Origin: Novosphingobium endophyticum
GTDB taxonomy: Bacteria > Pseudomonadota > Alphaproteobacteria > Sphingomonadales > Sphingomonadaceae
Length of the DNA stretch: 47,600 bases
Assembly: GCF_014640675.1 (NCBI RefSeq)
Contig: NZ_BMHK01000005.1
Coordinates: forward strand, 153,417 to 201,016
Reading direction: 5' to 3'
A program made the translations under genes and the position numbers. Shown one piece after another: positions 16,435 to 24,122 of the stretch. Each line of letters starts with the position of its first letter. Position 1 is the first letter of the stretch. The notes under the pieces were generated by a model. It did no database searches. It had not been told where the DNA came from and saw only the letters and a list, made by a program, of their open reading frames with translations.

Positions 16435-16583
16435 GGCACAAAGCGGGGCCTATTCGCGCTTTCGGCGCTCGGACCATGTTGGATCGCTCAGATGCCCCGC
16501 CGATGCCCGCGGCTGAAAAATTCGCCTTTTCCTGTGCCTCGCAATCACGACAGCACGACTGCCGATAATTCGGGAGAAACACG

Positions 16584-17528
16584 ATGCGACTTGCAACTTT
16601 GGACGATGGCACGCCCGATGGCCGCCTGGTGGTTGTGTCCGCCGACGGCTCTTCCTGCGCCTCGGCCCCTGTCGACACGCTTCAGCAAGCCGTGGAGGGG
16701 TGGGATGTCATCGAACCGGCCCTGCGAGCCATCCGCGAGTACCCGGAACGGCTGCCAGCAGAGAGCCTGCGGGCGCCCCTGCCGCGGGCGTGGCAGTGGC
16801 TCGACGGATCGGTCTATCCCAGCCATGCGCGGCTGATGGAGCAGGTGCTGGGCCTGGATCCGATCATCAGTGACAGCCCGTTGATGTATCAGGGCGTTTC
16901 GTCGAAATTCTATGGACCCAACGAAGACGTGGTCATGCGCGACGAGGAACTCGGCATCGACTTCGAAGGCGAGTTCGGGATCGTGACCGATTTCGTTCCC
17001 ATGGGCACGAGCGCTGCCGACGCGGCCGCGCATATCAAGCTGGTGGTTCAGATCAACGATTGGTCGCTGCGGGCTCTGGCCGGGCCTGAAATGAAGACCG
17101 GCTTCGGCTGGATTCAGGCCAAGCCGCCGTGTTCGATGGCCCCCTTTGCGATCACGCCGGACGCTTTGGGTGCCGCGTGGAAGGACGCGCGCCCTCATCT
17201 CAAGCTGCGGGTGTGCTGGAACGGCGAACAATTCGGCAATGCGGATGGTGGACCGATGGAATTCGGCTTCGACGAACTTATCGCCCACGCCGCGCGGACG
17301 CGCGATCTCGTGGCTGGAACAGTCATCGGATCGGGGACCGTTTCGAATGAGAATTTCCGCGAGGCGGGATCGTCCTGCATCGCGGAGCGGCGCGGTATCG
17401 AGGTTGTCGACAACGGCGAGGCGAGCACCGCCTTCATGCGTTTCGGCGACCGCGTCCGCATGGAGGCACATGCCGCGGACGGAAGCGCGCCCTTTGGCGC
17501 GATCGATCAAAAGGTCGTTCGCCCATGA
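16584..17528 (+). CDS. FAH-family hydrolase/isomerase (second copy)
   Basis: 314 residues. FAH fold with metal ligands E128 and E130 (DFEGEFGIV) and D159 (VQINDWSLR); KPPCSMAPFAITPDALG and VIGSGTVSN are further family blocks. It is closer to the fumarylacetoacetase-like group with an N-terminal domain than to the first FAH copy at 7825, from which it clearly differs. Probable job: hydrolysis of an acylpyruvate, maleyl- or fumaryl-pyruvate or a 1,3-diketone formed by ring cleavage. CGGGAG precedes the ATG; the cupin gene follows 46 bases later. The substrate is unknown. Confidence 0.8.
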   Translation: MRLATLDDGTPDGRLVVVSADGSSCASAPVDTLQQAVEGWDVIEPALRAIREYPERLPAESLRAPLPRAWQWLDGSVYPSHARLMEQVLGLDPIISDSPLMYQGVSSKFYGPNEDVVMRDEELGIDFEGEFGIVTDFVPMGTSAADAAAHIKLVVQINDWSLRALAGPEMKTGFGWIQAKPPCSMAPFAITPDALGAAWKDARPHLKLRVCWNGEQFGNADGGPMEFGFDELIAHAARTRDLVAGTVIGSGTVSNENFREAGSSCIAERRGIEVVDNGEASTAFMRFGDRVRMEAHAADGSAPFGAIDQKVVRP

Positions 17529-17574
17529 GGGAGGCAGCATTCCCGTCGAGCGATAGCGAGCGGAGGGATCGCAT

Positions 17575-18096
17575 ATGACAGTTTCGGATTCCGGGCTGCC
17601 CCCGGTACAGCGCGTGGTCACGGGCCATGATGCCAGGGGCCTTGCGGTCTTTAAGTCGGAAGATGTCGAACCAACACGAATGATCCCGTCTGGCGATGCG
17701 GCGTTCCTGCTTGTCTGGACCACGGAAAAGGTGCCGGTCGACAACAACGATGAAACCGACGGGCGGCTGCGTGAGGCGGGGCTGACGCTCAACGAAGGAT
17801 CGGTTATCCGTATCGTCGACATGCTGCCGGGGCGGTCGAGCCCGATGCACCGGACCAACAGCATCGATTACGGGATCGTGTTGAGCGGCGAAATCGAGCT
17901 GGAACTGGACAGCGGCGAAGTGCGCACGGTCCGCGAAGGCGGTGTCATCGTGCAGCGCGGCACCAATCATCTTTGGCGCAATGCAACGGACAAGCCGTGC
18001 CGGATTGCATTTATTCTGATCGAGGCAGCCCCCTACCTCCACGAAGGCAAGCCGCTGCCGGAGGACAAGCCGGCGGACGATTACACTAATGACTGA
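17575..18096 (+). CDS. Small cupin-domain protein
   Basis: 173 residues with one cupin barrel. The conserved region runs from MLPGRSSPMHRTNSIDYGIV to EGGVIVQRGTNHLWRN; H92-93 region, the Asp/Glu of the first motif and His of the second give a metal site. It is too short for gentisate 1,2-dioxygenase, which has two cupins and about 350 residues. Such small cupins in catabolic clusters can be isomerases, decarboxylase-like enzymes or ligand-binding proteins. GGAGGGATCGC precedes the ATG. It is the last plus-strand gene before the convergent Nudix gene, 19 bases away. Function open. Confidence 0.7.
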   Translation: MTVSDSGLPPVQRVVTGHDARGLAVFKSEDVEPTRMIPSGDAAFLLVWTTEKVPVDNNDETDGRLREAGLTLNEGSVIRIVDMLPGRSSPMHRTNSIDYGIVLSGEIELELDSGEVRTVREGGVIVQRGTNHLWRNATDKPCRIAFILIEAAPYLHEGKPLPEDKPADDYTND

Positions 18097-18115
18097 CCGG
18101 CCGCCCCCCTTTCCT

Positions 18116-18883
18116 TCATGAAATCCGGATTTGGGAAAGCGGCGCGATCGTCACCGGATAGCCTGCCCCTTCCGGAATACGCAGCATATCGCCGTCAACC
18201 CAGGGTGAGATTGGATCCATCGGTGTATTGAGCGCGTGTTCCTTCGCTTCGGCAAAGCTGGCGAACCGTGCCAACCGCTCAAGGTTTCTGCGGGTGGGGT
18301 AAATTGCCTTGATCTCGTCCATTTCGATCATGTCCAGCGCCTGTTTCGCGCTGGCCCAGAACAGGCGTGTATTCTCTCCCAGATCGGGCGTCAGGTCGAC
18401 TCGTCCCGAACCGAGGTCGGCAAGGTAAAACCGGGTGTCGAAAATGCGGCCGGGCTTGAAGGTCGGCACCCACCGCGCAAAGGGAACAAGTTGGTCGAGG
18501 TCGAGCGTCCATCCGAAACGGTCGAGCACAGGGGCCAGGTCCTCGTCGTGCATCAGCATCGCGCGCGCATCGATAGCTGCTTGCGCGCCAGCCTTTTCAT
18601 GGGTTGCCAGAATGAGACCGGTTTCTTCAAGCACTTCACGGATGCCTGCAATGCGGGCCGCCGCTTCATCCGTGGGGATGGCGGGAAAGCCGGCCGCCTG
18701 CTTCTCGTCTGCCGGAGCGATCTTGCCACCCGGAAATACGACGGCAGCCCCTGCAAATGACAGTTGGGCAGAGCGTTGGACCATCAGTATCTCGGGCACG
18801 CCTTCAGACCCGCTGCGGAACACAATTACGGTCGCGGCACGAACAATTGTCTGGTCTTGCGGCGGTGCGGCTGTGTCGTTCAT
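18116..18883 (-). CDS. Nudix hydrolase, CoA-pyrophosphatase-like (NUDT7/NUDT19 type)
   Basis: 255 residues. The Nudix box is present, but with an insertion between its GG (52-53) and the REVLEETG helix (82-89); this expanded box and the whole length match the NUDT19/peroxisomal CoA diphosphatase-like group, which cut CoA or acyl-CoA to phosphopantetheine compounds and 3',5'-ADP. The start at 18883 has a GGGAG site; the longer frame upstream overlaps the thioesterase promoter. It is divergent from the thioesterase gene 62 bases away. Next to a CoA-ester pathway it may clear dead-end acyl-CoAs; that role is inference. Confidence 0.75.
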   Translation of the reverse strand: MNDTAAPPQDQTIVRAATVIVFRSGSEGVPEILMVQRSAQLSFAGAAVVFPGGKIAPADEKQAAGFPAIPTDEAAARIAGIREVLEETGLILATHEKAGAQAAIDARAMLMHDEDLAPVLDRFGWTLDLDQLVPFARWVPTFKPGRIFDTRFYLADLGSGRVDLTPDLGENTRLFWASAKQALDMIEMDEIKAIYPTRRNLERLARFASFAEAKEHALNTPMDPISPWVDGDMLRIPEGAGYPVTIAPLSQIRIS

Positions 18884-18945
18884 TGTCGTTCTCCCTTGAA
18901 ACTCGCAGTCGGGCGTTTCGGCTACTGACAGGATGATGGCTTCGG

Positions 18946-19368
18946 ATGTTCGTGAATACACGGTGCTGGACGATAGAATGGGGGGATTGCGATCCCGCGG
19001 GCATCGTCTTCTATCCCCGCTATTTCGCGGCTTTCGACACTTCCACGGCTTGTTTGCTGGAAGCGGCAACGGGAATGAAGAGCGCCAGGATAATTCACGA
19101 AAACGGGATCATCGGTTGGCCGATGGTCGACACGAGCGCGCGTTTCATGGCTCCGGCAAGCTATGGCGACTTTGTCGAGATCGAGACGCGCATGACGCGC
19201 GTGGGACGATCGAGCTTTGCCCTGGAGCATCAGCTTACGAAAGATGGGCAGGTGTGCATCGAGGCCAGCGAGGTTCGCGTGTGGGCTGCGCCGCGAACGG
19301 ATGGTGCACCCGGCATCATGGGCGTTCCGATCCCCGAACCAATCGCGGCGCGCCTTCGCGCAGAATAG
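18946..19368 (+). CDS. 4-hydroxybenzoyl-CoA thioesterase-like hotdog protein
   Basis: 140 residues, single hotdog domain. The signature EWGDCDPAGIVFYPRYF contains D16, matching the catalytic Asp17 of the Pseudomonas 4-hydroxybenzoyl-CoA thioesterase. It hydrolyses aryl- or acyl-CoA thioesters to the free acid. Divergent from the Nudix gene and convergent with the aldo-keto reductase gene, 7 bases apart. Near the box operon it could free CoA from misactivated benzoates that BoxB cannot process, or hydrolyse a benzoyl-CoA-like product of the upper pathway. Confidence 0.85.
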   Translation: MFVNTRCWTIEWGDCDPAGIVFYPRYFAAFDTSTACLLEAATGMKSARIIHENGIIGWPMVDTSARFMAPASYGDFVEIETRMTRVGRSSFALEHQLTKDGQVCIEASEVRVWAAPRTDGAPGIMGVPIPEPIAARLRAE

Positions 19369-19375
19369 GCGCACA

Positions 19376-20389
19376 TCAACTGCGGGCTCGCGACGACCCG
19401 GTGAAAAGGTCCGGCTGTCCCAGCGCGAATTTTCGCAAATAGGACGAACCTATCAGTGGCGAGGGAAACAGCTTTCCCGGCTTCGCCAGCGCATCGACCT
19501 CGGCGAAAAGATCTGCATTGATCGGCTCCTGCGCATCGGCGAGCAGTTCGGCCATTTGCTCCTCGGTCCGTGCACCTAAGATCGGAATGCGGTTGCGCCC
19601 CGATTCCATCAGCCAGCGCAGGGCCAGGCGCCGCGTGGATTGGCCGCTTCGTTCGGCCAGGCCAGAAATCGCATGGCGAAATTCGCATAAGGTCGGAGAC
19701 ATGCGATCCGCGGACTGACGGCGCGGATCGTTGCCACCTGCAAGTGCGCCCGCCCCCAGAGGCCCCCAACAAAACACGGCAAGGTCGAGTGCTTCCGACA
19801 TGGGAACAAGATCACGTTCGATCCCGCGCGTGGCGGCGTTGTATTCGGCCTGGATCGCTACGACAGGCGTCAGACGCAAAGTTTCGGCAAGGGTTACGGC
19901 GCGGGAGGAAAGCCACGCAGGCGTGTCCGACAGACCGAAATAGAGGATCTTGCCCGCGCGGACGAGGTCGTCGGCGGCGCGCAGAATTTCCTCGAGCGGA
20001 GTGGTCCCGTCCCAGAAGTGCAGCCAGAACACATCGATGCGATCGGTTTTCAGGCGGCGCAGGCTGCCGTCCGCGGAGAGCATCATCGTCCGCCGGCTGT
20101 TCCCGCCCGCCAGGGGATGCGCGGATGCGGCGGCGGTGTACTTGGTCGACAGCACCAGTTGATCGCGACGGCCGGCCGTGAAATCGCCCACGATCTCTTC
20201 GCTTGCCCCGTCGGCGTAGTTGGGGGCGGTATCGATCGTCGTGCCGCCGCCGTCGACGAAACGTGCCATGATCTTGCGGGCCTCGTCGGCGGAGCAGCCC
20301 CACGGGCGCGGATCGCCGAACGTCATCGTGCCGAGCGCAATCTCGGAACTCCGCAATCCGCTTTTGCCGACAAGGACCTGCTTCAGCAT
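19376..20389 (-). CDS. Aldo/keto reductase
   Basis: 337 residues, NADPH-dependent (beta/alpha)8 barrel. The catalytic tetrad is visible: D53 and Y58 (TIDTAPNYADG), K83 (LSTKY) and H124 (FWLHFW). The start at 20389 is preceded by AAGGATG and opens with VLVGKSGLRSSEIALGTMTFGD, the usual beginning of the family. Reduces aldehydes or ketones; substrate not predictable. It is the last gene of a minus-strand run that begins with the flavodoxin at 21389, 29 bases after the unknown gene, so it may share the BoxR-side divergent promoter. Confidence 0.85.
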   Translation of the reverse strand: MLKQVLVGKSGLRSSEIALGTMTFGDPRPWGCSADEARKIMARFVDGGGTTIDTAPNYADGASEEIVGDFTAGRRDQLVLSTKYTAAASAHPLAGGNSRRTMMLSADGSLRRLKTDRIDVFWLHFWDGTTPLEEILRAADDLVRAGKILYFGLSDTPAWLSSRAVTLAETLRLTPVVAIQAEYNAATRGIERDLVPMSEALDLAVFCWGPLGAGALAGGNDPRRQSADRMSPTLCEFRHAISGLAERSGQSTRRLALRWLMESGRNRIPILGARTEEQMAELLADAQEPINADLFAEVDALAKPGKLFPSPLIGSSYLRKFALGQPDLFTGSSRARS

Positions 20390-20418
20390 AGTCGCATCCT
20401 TATTGCGAAACCCTCGTG

Positions 20419-20916
20419 TCAGTTGCCCGCAAGGGACCTGCCTTCGGCTGCGGTCAGCATCTGGCCCAGAGCCATGAGGCGTTCGGACAGCTCCGTGGCC
20501 GCTTCCGACCAGGTCGCGAGTTCGGCAATGTCGATGATATCGACGGCGCCCTCGTCCGAAATGAAGCGAGCGCCCGAAAAGCTCTTGATGCAAAGGGCAC
20601 CGGACGATCGCCGCGACAGGACGCCACTTGCGACCAGGTTACGGCGTTCGAGGAGCGCGCTGATCGCCGTCATCGTTTCGCGCAGCGCTCGCGGATCCTT
20701 GTGCCATTGCGAAAGGCGTTCCTCGATGATCTGCCGCTTCTCGGTGAAGGGCATGGCCTTGAGCGTGAAGGACAGGAACTTCTGCTTCTGGTTGGCGCAG
20801 AACCAGCGGGCCATGAACTGGCCAACCCGGTACTCCAGCAGCGAACACCGGGCGATCAACCCGCCCATCTCGGCATGGGCGGCGCGCATGTCGTCATCGG
20901 CCTTGTGAATATCCAT
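20419..20916 (-). CDS. Unrecognised 165-residue protein, coupled to the flavodoxin
   Basis: I do not recognise a family. The protein looks helical: an amphipathic N-terminal third (LIARCSLLEYRVGQFMARWF), a charged middle with REs and KRs, and a shorter C-terminal part with SDEGAVDIIDIAELATWSEA. There is no signal peptide, no membrane helix, no cysteine cluster for Fe-S binding (only two scattered Cys) and no nucleotide-binding loop. Its ATG overlaps the TGA of the flavodoxin gene (TGATG), and AAGGAAGGAG precedes it, so the two proteins are made together. It could be a chaperone, a subunit or a partner of the flavodoxin. The function cannot be told from sequence. Confidence 0.7.
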   Translation of the reverse strand: MDIHKADDDMRAAHAEMGGLIARCSLLEYRVGQFMARWFCANQKQKFLSFTLKAMPFTEKRQIIEERLSQWHKDPRALRETMTAISALLERRNLVASGVLSRRSSGALCIKSFSGARFISDEGAVDIIDIAELATWSEAATELSERLMALGQMLTAAEGRSLAGN

Positions 20917-21389
20917 CACTCGGCTCCTTCCTTGATCCTGTCGATCCAGCTGGCCGCCCATTCGCCCGCGACGTCTTCCGCCAGGGTACCGCTCGATGCG
21001 TCGTGCCGCTGGATATCGACGATTCGCGTTGCGCCGCAGGTATCGAGCGCGGTCGCCCAGCGGTCGCCTGCCGCGCAGAACGTGTCGGCATAGGTTCGGT
21101 CGCCCAGAGCGAAAAGGACATACTTCTTTCCGGACAAGTCTGCGCCGTTCTCCAGATCGCCGTAGAGCGCCTGTCCATTGTCCGGTATGTCGCCGTGCCC
21201 GTAAGTGGAGGAAACGATCACCAGCAGATCGAACGGATCGAGGTCACTGGCGCCCATGCAGTCCATCATGTGGCGTTCGCTAGCAAGGCCGGCGTTCGCG
21301 AGTGCGTCTTCGATCTCCTCGCCGCAAATGTCGGCAAGGCCCGTGATCGTCGCTACGAAAATGCCGATGCTCGGATTATTGCTCGACAT
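20916..21389 (-). CDS. Flavodoxin domain protein (MioC/sulfite-reductase flavodoxin-like)
   Basis: 157 residues, one flavodoxin domain. The FMN phosphate loop is IFVATITGLADICGE, the next loop is SSTYGHGDIPDNG, and the third is VLFALGDRTYADTFCAAG, as in MioC and the flavodoxin half of diflavin reductases. FMN carries one or two electrons from a reductase to an oxygenase or other acceptor. It is divergent from boxR across an 80-base region with operator-like repeats and co-transcribed with the unknown 165-residue gene. Because BoxA is missing, this is a candidate electron carrier for BoxB; that link is inference. The start at 21389 is chosen since upstream residues are not flavodoxin-like. Confidence 0.8.
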   Translation of the reverse strand: MSSNNPSIGIFVATITGLADICGEEIEDALANAGLASERHMMDCMGASDLDPFDLLVIVSSTYGHGDIPDNGQALYGDLENGADLSGKKYVLFALGDRTYADTFCAAGDRWATALDTCGATRIVDIQRHDASSGTLAEDVAGEWAASWIDRIKEGAE

Positions 21390-21469
21390 GCTTCTCCCAT
21401 TCGGAATTATGAATCGTATTGCAATGGAATATGCACTATATGACATATATGCAAGAGCGGAATGACTCT
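21390..21469. promoter_or_regulatory. Divergent flavodoxin/boxR promoter with TGCA boxes
   Basis: Short AT-rich region with TGCA at 21420-21423, 21432-21435 and 21450-21453. GCACTATA (21433-21440) recurs in the opposite orientation at 22327-22334 in front of boxC. BoxR/BzdR-type regulators are known to bind TGCA-containing repeats in benzoate gene promoters, so autoregulation by BoxR with benzoyl-CoA as inducer is likely here. The match to a published consensus was not checked. Confidence 0.45.
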
Positions 21470-22324
21470 ATGGAGGGTGAACAGCCTTCGGGCAGCGGCG
21501 AGATTGCGCGGCGCATTCGGGCCGCGCGCGCGAGGGCGGGATTTACACGCAAGCAGCTCGCGGCGGCTTCCGGCGCGTCGGAACGTTATCTTGCGCATCT
21601 TGAGAATGGCACCGGCAATCCCTCGGTCGAAATGCTTGTGGCGATCGCCAAGGCCCTGGACATAGCCCTGGCCGAGCTTCTGCCTCTGGGCGGGGAGCGT
21701 GATCGTACTTTGGCGCGAGCGGCTCAATTCTTGCGCCGGCTACCGCCGGAACGGGTCAGCGCCGCCGCGGCCTGGCTTGCGCAGCAGCCTGGGGAATTGG
21801 GCGGGAAGGCGCGCCGGATTGCCCTTGTTGGTCTGCGGGGGGCGGGCAAGTCATCCTTGGGGAAACTCCTTGCAGAGCGCCTGAAAGTCCCGTTTTTTGA
21901 GATGTCCAAGGAAGTGGAGCGGCTCTACGGAGGCTCGATTGGCGTCCTGTTGGAGATGAACGGACCGTCGGCGCTGCATCGTTACGAGACCGAGGTTCTT
22001 TCGGAGATATGCGCAAAGCACGATGCGGCGGTGATAGCGGCGCCGGGAGCCATTGTTTCGGACGGCAAGCTCTATGAGCATTTGCTGCAATCTACATGGA
22101 CGGTCTGGCTTCAGGCCAGGCCCGAAGACCATATGGAGCGGGTCGTTTCCCAAGGTGATCTGCGCCCGATGACCGGGCGTTCGGCAATGGACGATCTCAA
22201 GGCGATCCTGTCCGCGCGCGAGGCTGACTATGGTCGCGCCGATGCGATACTGAACACCTCGGCGCAAGGGTTCGAGGCGACGTTCGCTCTGCTCGATGAG
22301 GAGGTGTCGCGCCTGATAATGTGA
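21470..22324 (+). CDS. boxR: BoxR-like transcriptional repressor (XRE HTH + shikimate-kinase-like domain)
   Basis: 284 residues from the chosen start. N-terminal Cro/C1 helix-turn-helix (about residues 12-66, with TRKQLAAASGASERYLAHLENG), a linker, then a shikimate kinase-like domain with Walker A GLRGAGKSS (121-129). This fusion is diagnostic of BoxR/BzdR, which bind benzoyl-CoA in the kinase-like domain and release DNA. Several in-frame starts exist (21419 to 21470). 21470 is preferred because earlier ones lie inside the operator-like repeats, but 21449 is possible. It is followed by boxC after 69 bases and divergent from the flavodoxin gene. Confidence 0.9.
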   Translation: MEGEQPSGSGEIARRIRAARARAGFTRKQLAAASGASERYLAHLENGTGNPSVEMLVAIAKALDIALAELLPLGGERDRTLARAAQFLRRLPPERVSAAAAWLAQQPGELGGKARRIALVGLRGAGKSSLGKLLAERLKVPFFEMSKEVERLYGGSIGVLLEMNGPSALHRYETEVLSEICAKHDAAVIAAPGAIVSDGKLYEHLLQSTWTVWLQARPEDHMERVVSQGDLRPMTGRSAMDDLKAILSAREADYGRADAILNTSAQGFEATFALLDEEVSRLIM

Positions 22325-22393
22325 ACTATAGTGCTTGCTGATCGTTCCTGAATGCGTTATCTTGCGTGCAAGTCAGGGATGAGGAGTGATTCG
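22325..22393 (+). promoter_or_regulatory. boxR-boxC spacer with BoxR-like site and inverted repeat
   Basis: CTATAGTGC at 22326-22334 is the reverse complement of GCACTATAG and so mirrors the GCACTATA copy in the boxR promoter. CTTGC-GT-GCAAG at 22361-22372 is a 5-bp inverted repeat. These are plausible operators or an internal promoter for the box operon. GAGGAG precedes the boxC start. Confidence 0.4.
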
Positions 22394-24076
22394 ATGGCTA
22401 CCCGGGTTGCGGAAACCGCCCCGCCGACAGCGGCCTTTACATATGACAGGGATGGCGAGACCTATCGCCACTGGAAAGTCAGCATCGATGGCCGCGTCGC
22501 CACGGTCGCCATGAACGTCGATCCCGACGGCGGGCTGTTCGACGGCTACAAGCTCAAGCTCAACAGCTACGACCTGGGCGTCGACATGGAGCTGCATGAT
22601 ATCGTGCAGCGCCTTCGTTTCGAGCATCCGCAGGTAGGCTGTGTGGTGCTGACCAGCGCGCAGGACCGCATCTTCTGTTCGGGTGCGAACATCTACATGC
22701 TGGGCACGTCCAGCCACGCGTGGAAAGTGAACTTCTGCAAGTTCACCAACGAAACGCGCAACGGCTTTGAGGACAGCTCGCAAAACGGCAGTCTCAAGTT
22801 CCTGGCCGCAGTCAACGGCACGTGTGCCGGCGGCGGCTACGAAGTCGCGCTGGCTTGCGACGAAATTCTGCTGGTGGATGACCGGTCTTCAGCCGTTTCC
22901 CTGCCTGAAGTGCCCTTGCTTGCGGTCCTTCCGGGCACGGGCGGGCTGACCCGCGTGATCGACAAGCGCAAGGTGCGCCGCGATCTGGCGGATGTATTCT
23001 GCACTTCGGAAGAAGGGGTCAGGGGGCGCCGCGCCAAAGAATGGGGTCTCGTTGACGATATTGCCCCGAAAGGCCGCTGGGATGAGCGCGTTGCCGAATG
23101 CTCCGCTTCGCTCGTTGCCCGGAGCAACCGGCCCGAGCATGCCGAAGGCGTCAAGCTAACCCCGCTCGACCGCGTGATCGACGAGGGCGGTTATCACTAT
23201 CGGCATGTCGATGCCGAATTCGACCGCGAACGGGGTGCGGTCACGATCACCGTCAAGGCGCCGACGGATGCGCCGCCCGCCGATGGCGATGCGATGCGCG
23301 TGCAGGGCACTGCGTTCTGGCCGCTCGCCATGGCGCGAGAGTTGGACGACGCGATCCTGATGCTGCGCACCAACGAGCCGGAGCTCGGCCTTTGGATCGT
23401 CAAGGCCGAGGGTGATGGCGCGAAGGTGCTTGCCTATGACGAAGCGCTGCTGGCCAACGCCGACCACTGGTTCGTCAACGAAGTGATCGGCATGTTGCGT
23501 CGCACGCTGTCGCGGCTCGATGTGTCGTCGCGTTCGATTTACGCGGTGATCGAGCCGGGCTCGGCCTTCGCCGGAACGCTGGCGGAACTCGCATTCGCCG
23601 CCGACCGTTCGTACATGCTGGAACTGCTGTCGAACCCCGAAAGCGGGCCGGCGATGCACCTGTCAGCGCTCAACTTCGGCACGTTTCCGATGTGCAACGG
23701 CCTGTCTCGCCTCGCGTCGCGCTTCCTGGGTGATCCGGACAAACTGGACGAAGTCTCTGCTCTCAAGGGCGAGCCGATCCCCGCAGGCGAAGCCTACGAT
23801 CTGGGCCTCGTCACATTCGCGCCGGACGATATCGATTGGGATGACGAAGTTCGGCTGGCCATCGACGAACGGGCAGGACTTTCGCCCGACGCCCTGACCG
23901 GGATGGAAGCGTCGCTGCGCTTCGGTGGGGCGGAAACCGTGTGGTCCAAGGTCTTCGGCCGCCTGTCAGCATGGCAGAACTGGATATTCATTCGCCCCAA
24001 CGCCGTCGGCGAGGGCGGCGCACTCAAGCTTTTCGGCAGCGGTACCCGCGCTGATTTCGACCGCAAGCGCGTCTGA
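22394..24076 (+). CDS. boxC: 2,3-epoxybenzoyl-CoA dihydrolase
   Basis: 560 residues, the normal BoxC length, with two enoyl-CoA hydratase-like halves. The first contains LNSYDLGVDMELHDIVQRLR, CSGANIYMLG and VNGTCAGGGYEVALACDEI (oxyanion-hole region). BoxC hydrolyses 2,3-epoxybenzoyl-CoA with two waters, opening the ring to 3,4-dehydroadipyl-CoA semialdehyde and releasing formate, in the cytoplasm. GAGGAG sits before the ATG at 22394; upstream in-frame ATGs lack it. First structural gene of the operon, 46 bases before boxB. The formate released joins that produced by the downstream C1 module. Confidence 0.95.
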   Translation: MATRVAETAPPTAAFTYDRDGETYRHWKVSIDGRVATVAMNVDPDGGLFDGYKLKLNSYDLGVDMELHDIVQRLRFEHPQVGCVVLTSAQDRIFCSGANIYMLGTSSHAWKVNFCKFTNETRNGFEDSSQNGSLKFLAAVNGTCAGGGYEVALACDEILLVDDRSSAVSLPEVPLLAVLPGTGGLTRVIDKRKVRRDLADVFCTSEEGVRGRRAKEWGLVDDIAPKGRWDERVAECSASLVARSNRPEHAEGVKLTPLDRVIDEGGYHYRHVDAEFDRERGAVTITVKAPTDAPPADGDAMRVQGTAFWPLAMARELDDAILMLRTNEPELGLWIVKAEGDGAKVLAYDEALLANADHWFVNEVIGMLRRTLSRLDVSSRSIYAVIEPGSAFAGTLAELAFAADRSYMLELLSNPESGPAMHLSALNFGTFPMCNGLSRLASRFLGDPDKLDEVSALKGEPIPAGEAYDLGLVTFAPDDIDWDDEVRLAIDERAGLSPDALTGMEASLRFGGAETVWSKVFGRLSAWQNWIFIRPNAVGEGGALKLFGSGTRADFDRKRV

Positions 24077-24122
24077 TCCGAAACGTCGCCGTCATCACGA
24101 AATACTGACCGGAGAAGCCGCC

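Noticed and set aside
17575..18096. Cupin protein as gentisate 1,2-dioxygenase
   Set aside because: It has a single cupin in 173 residues, whereas gentisate dioxygenases have two and are about twice as long.
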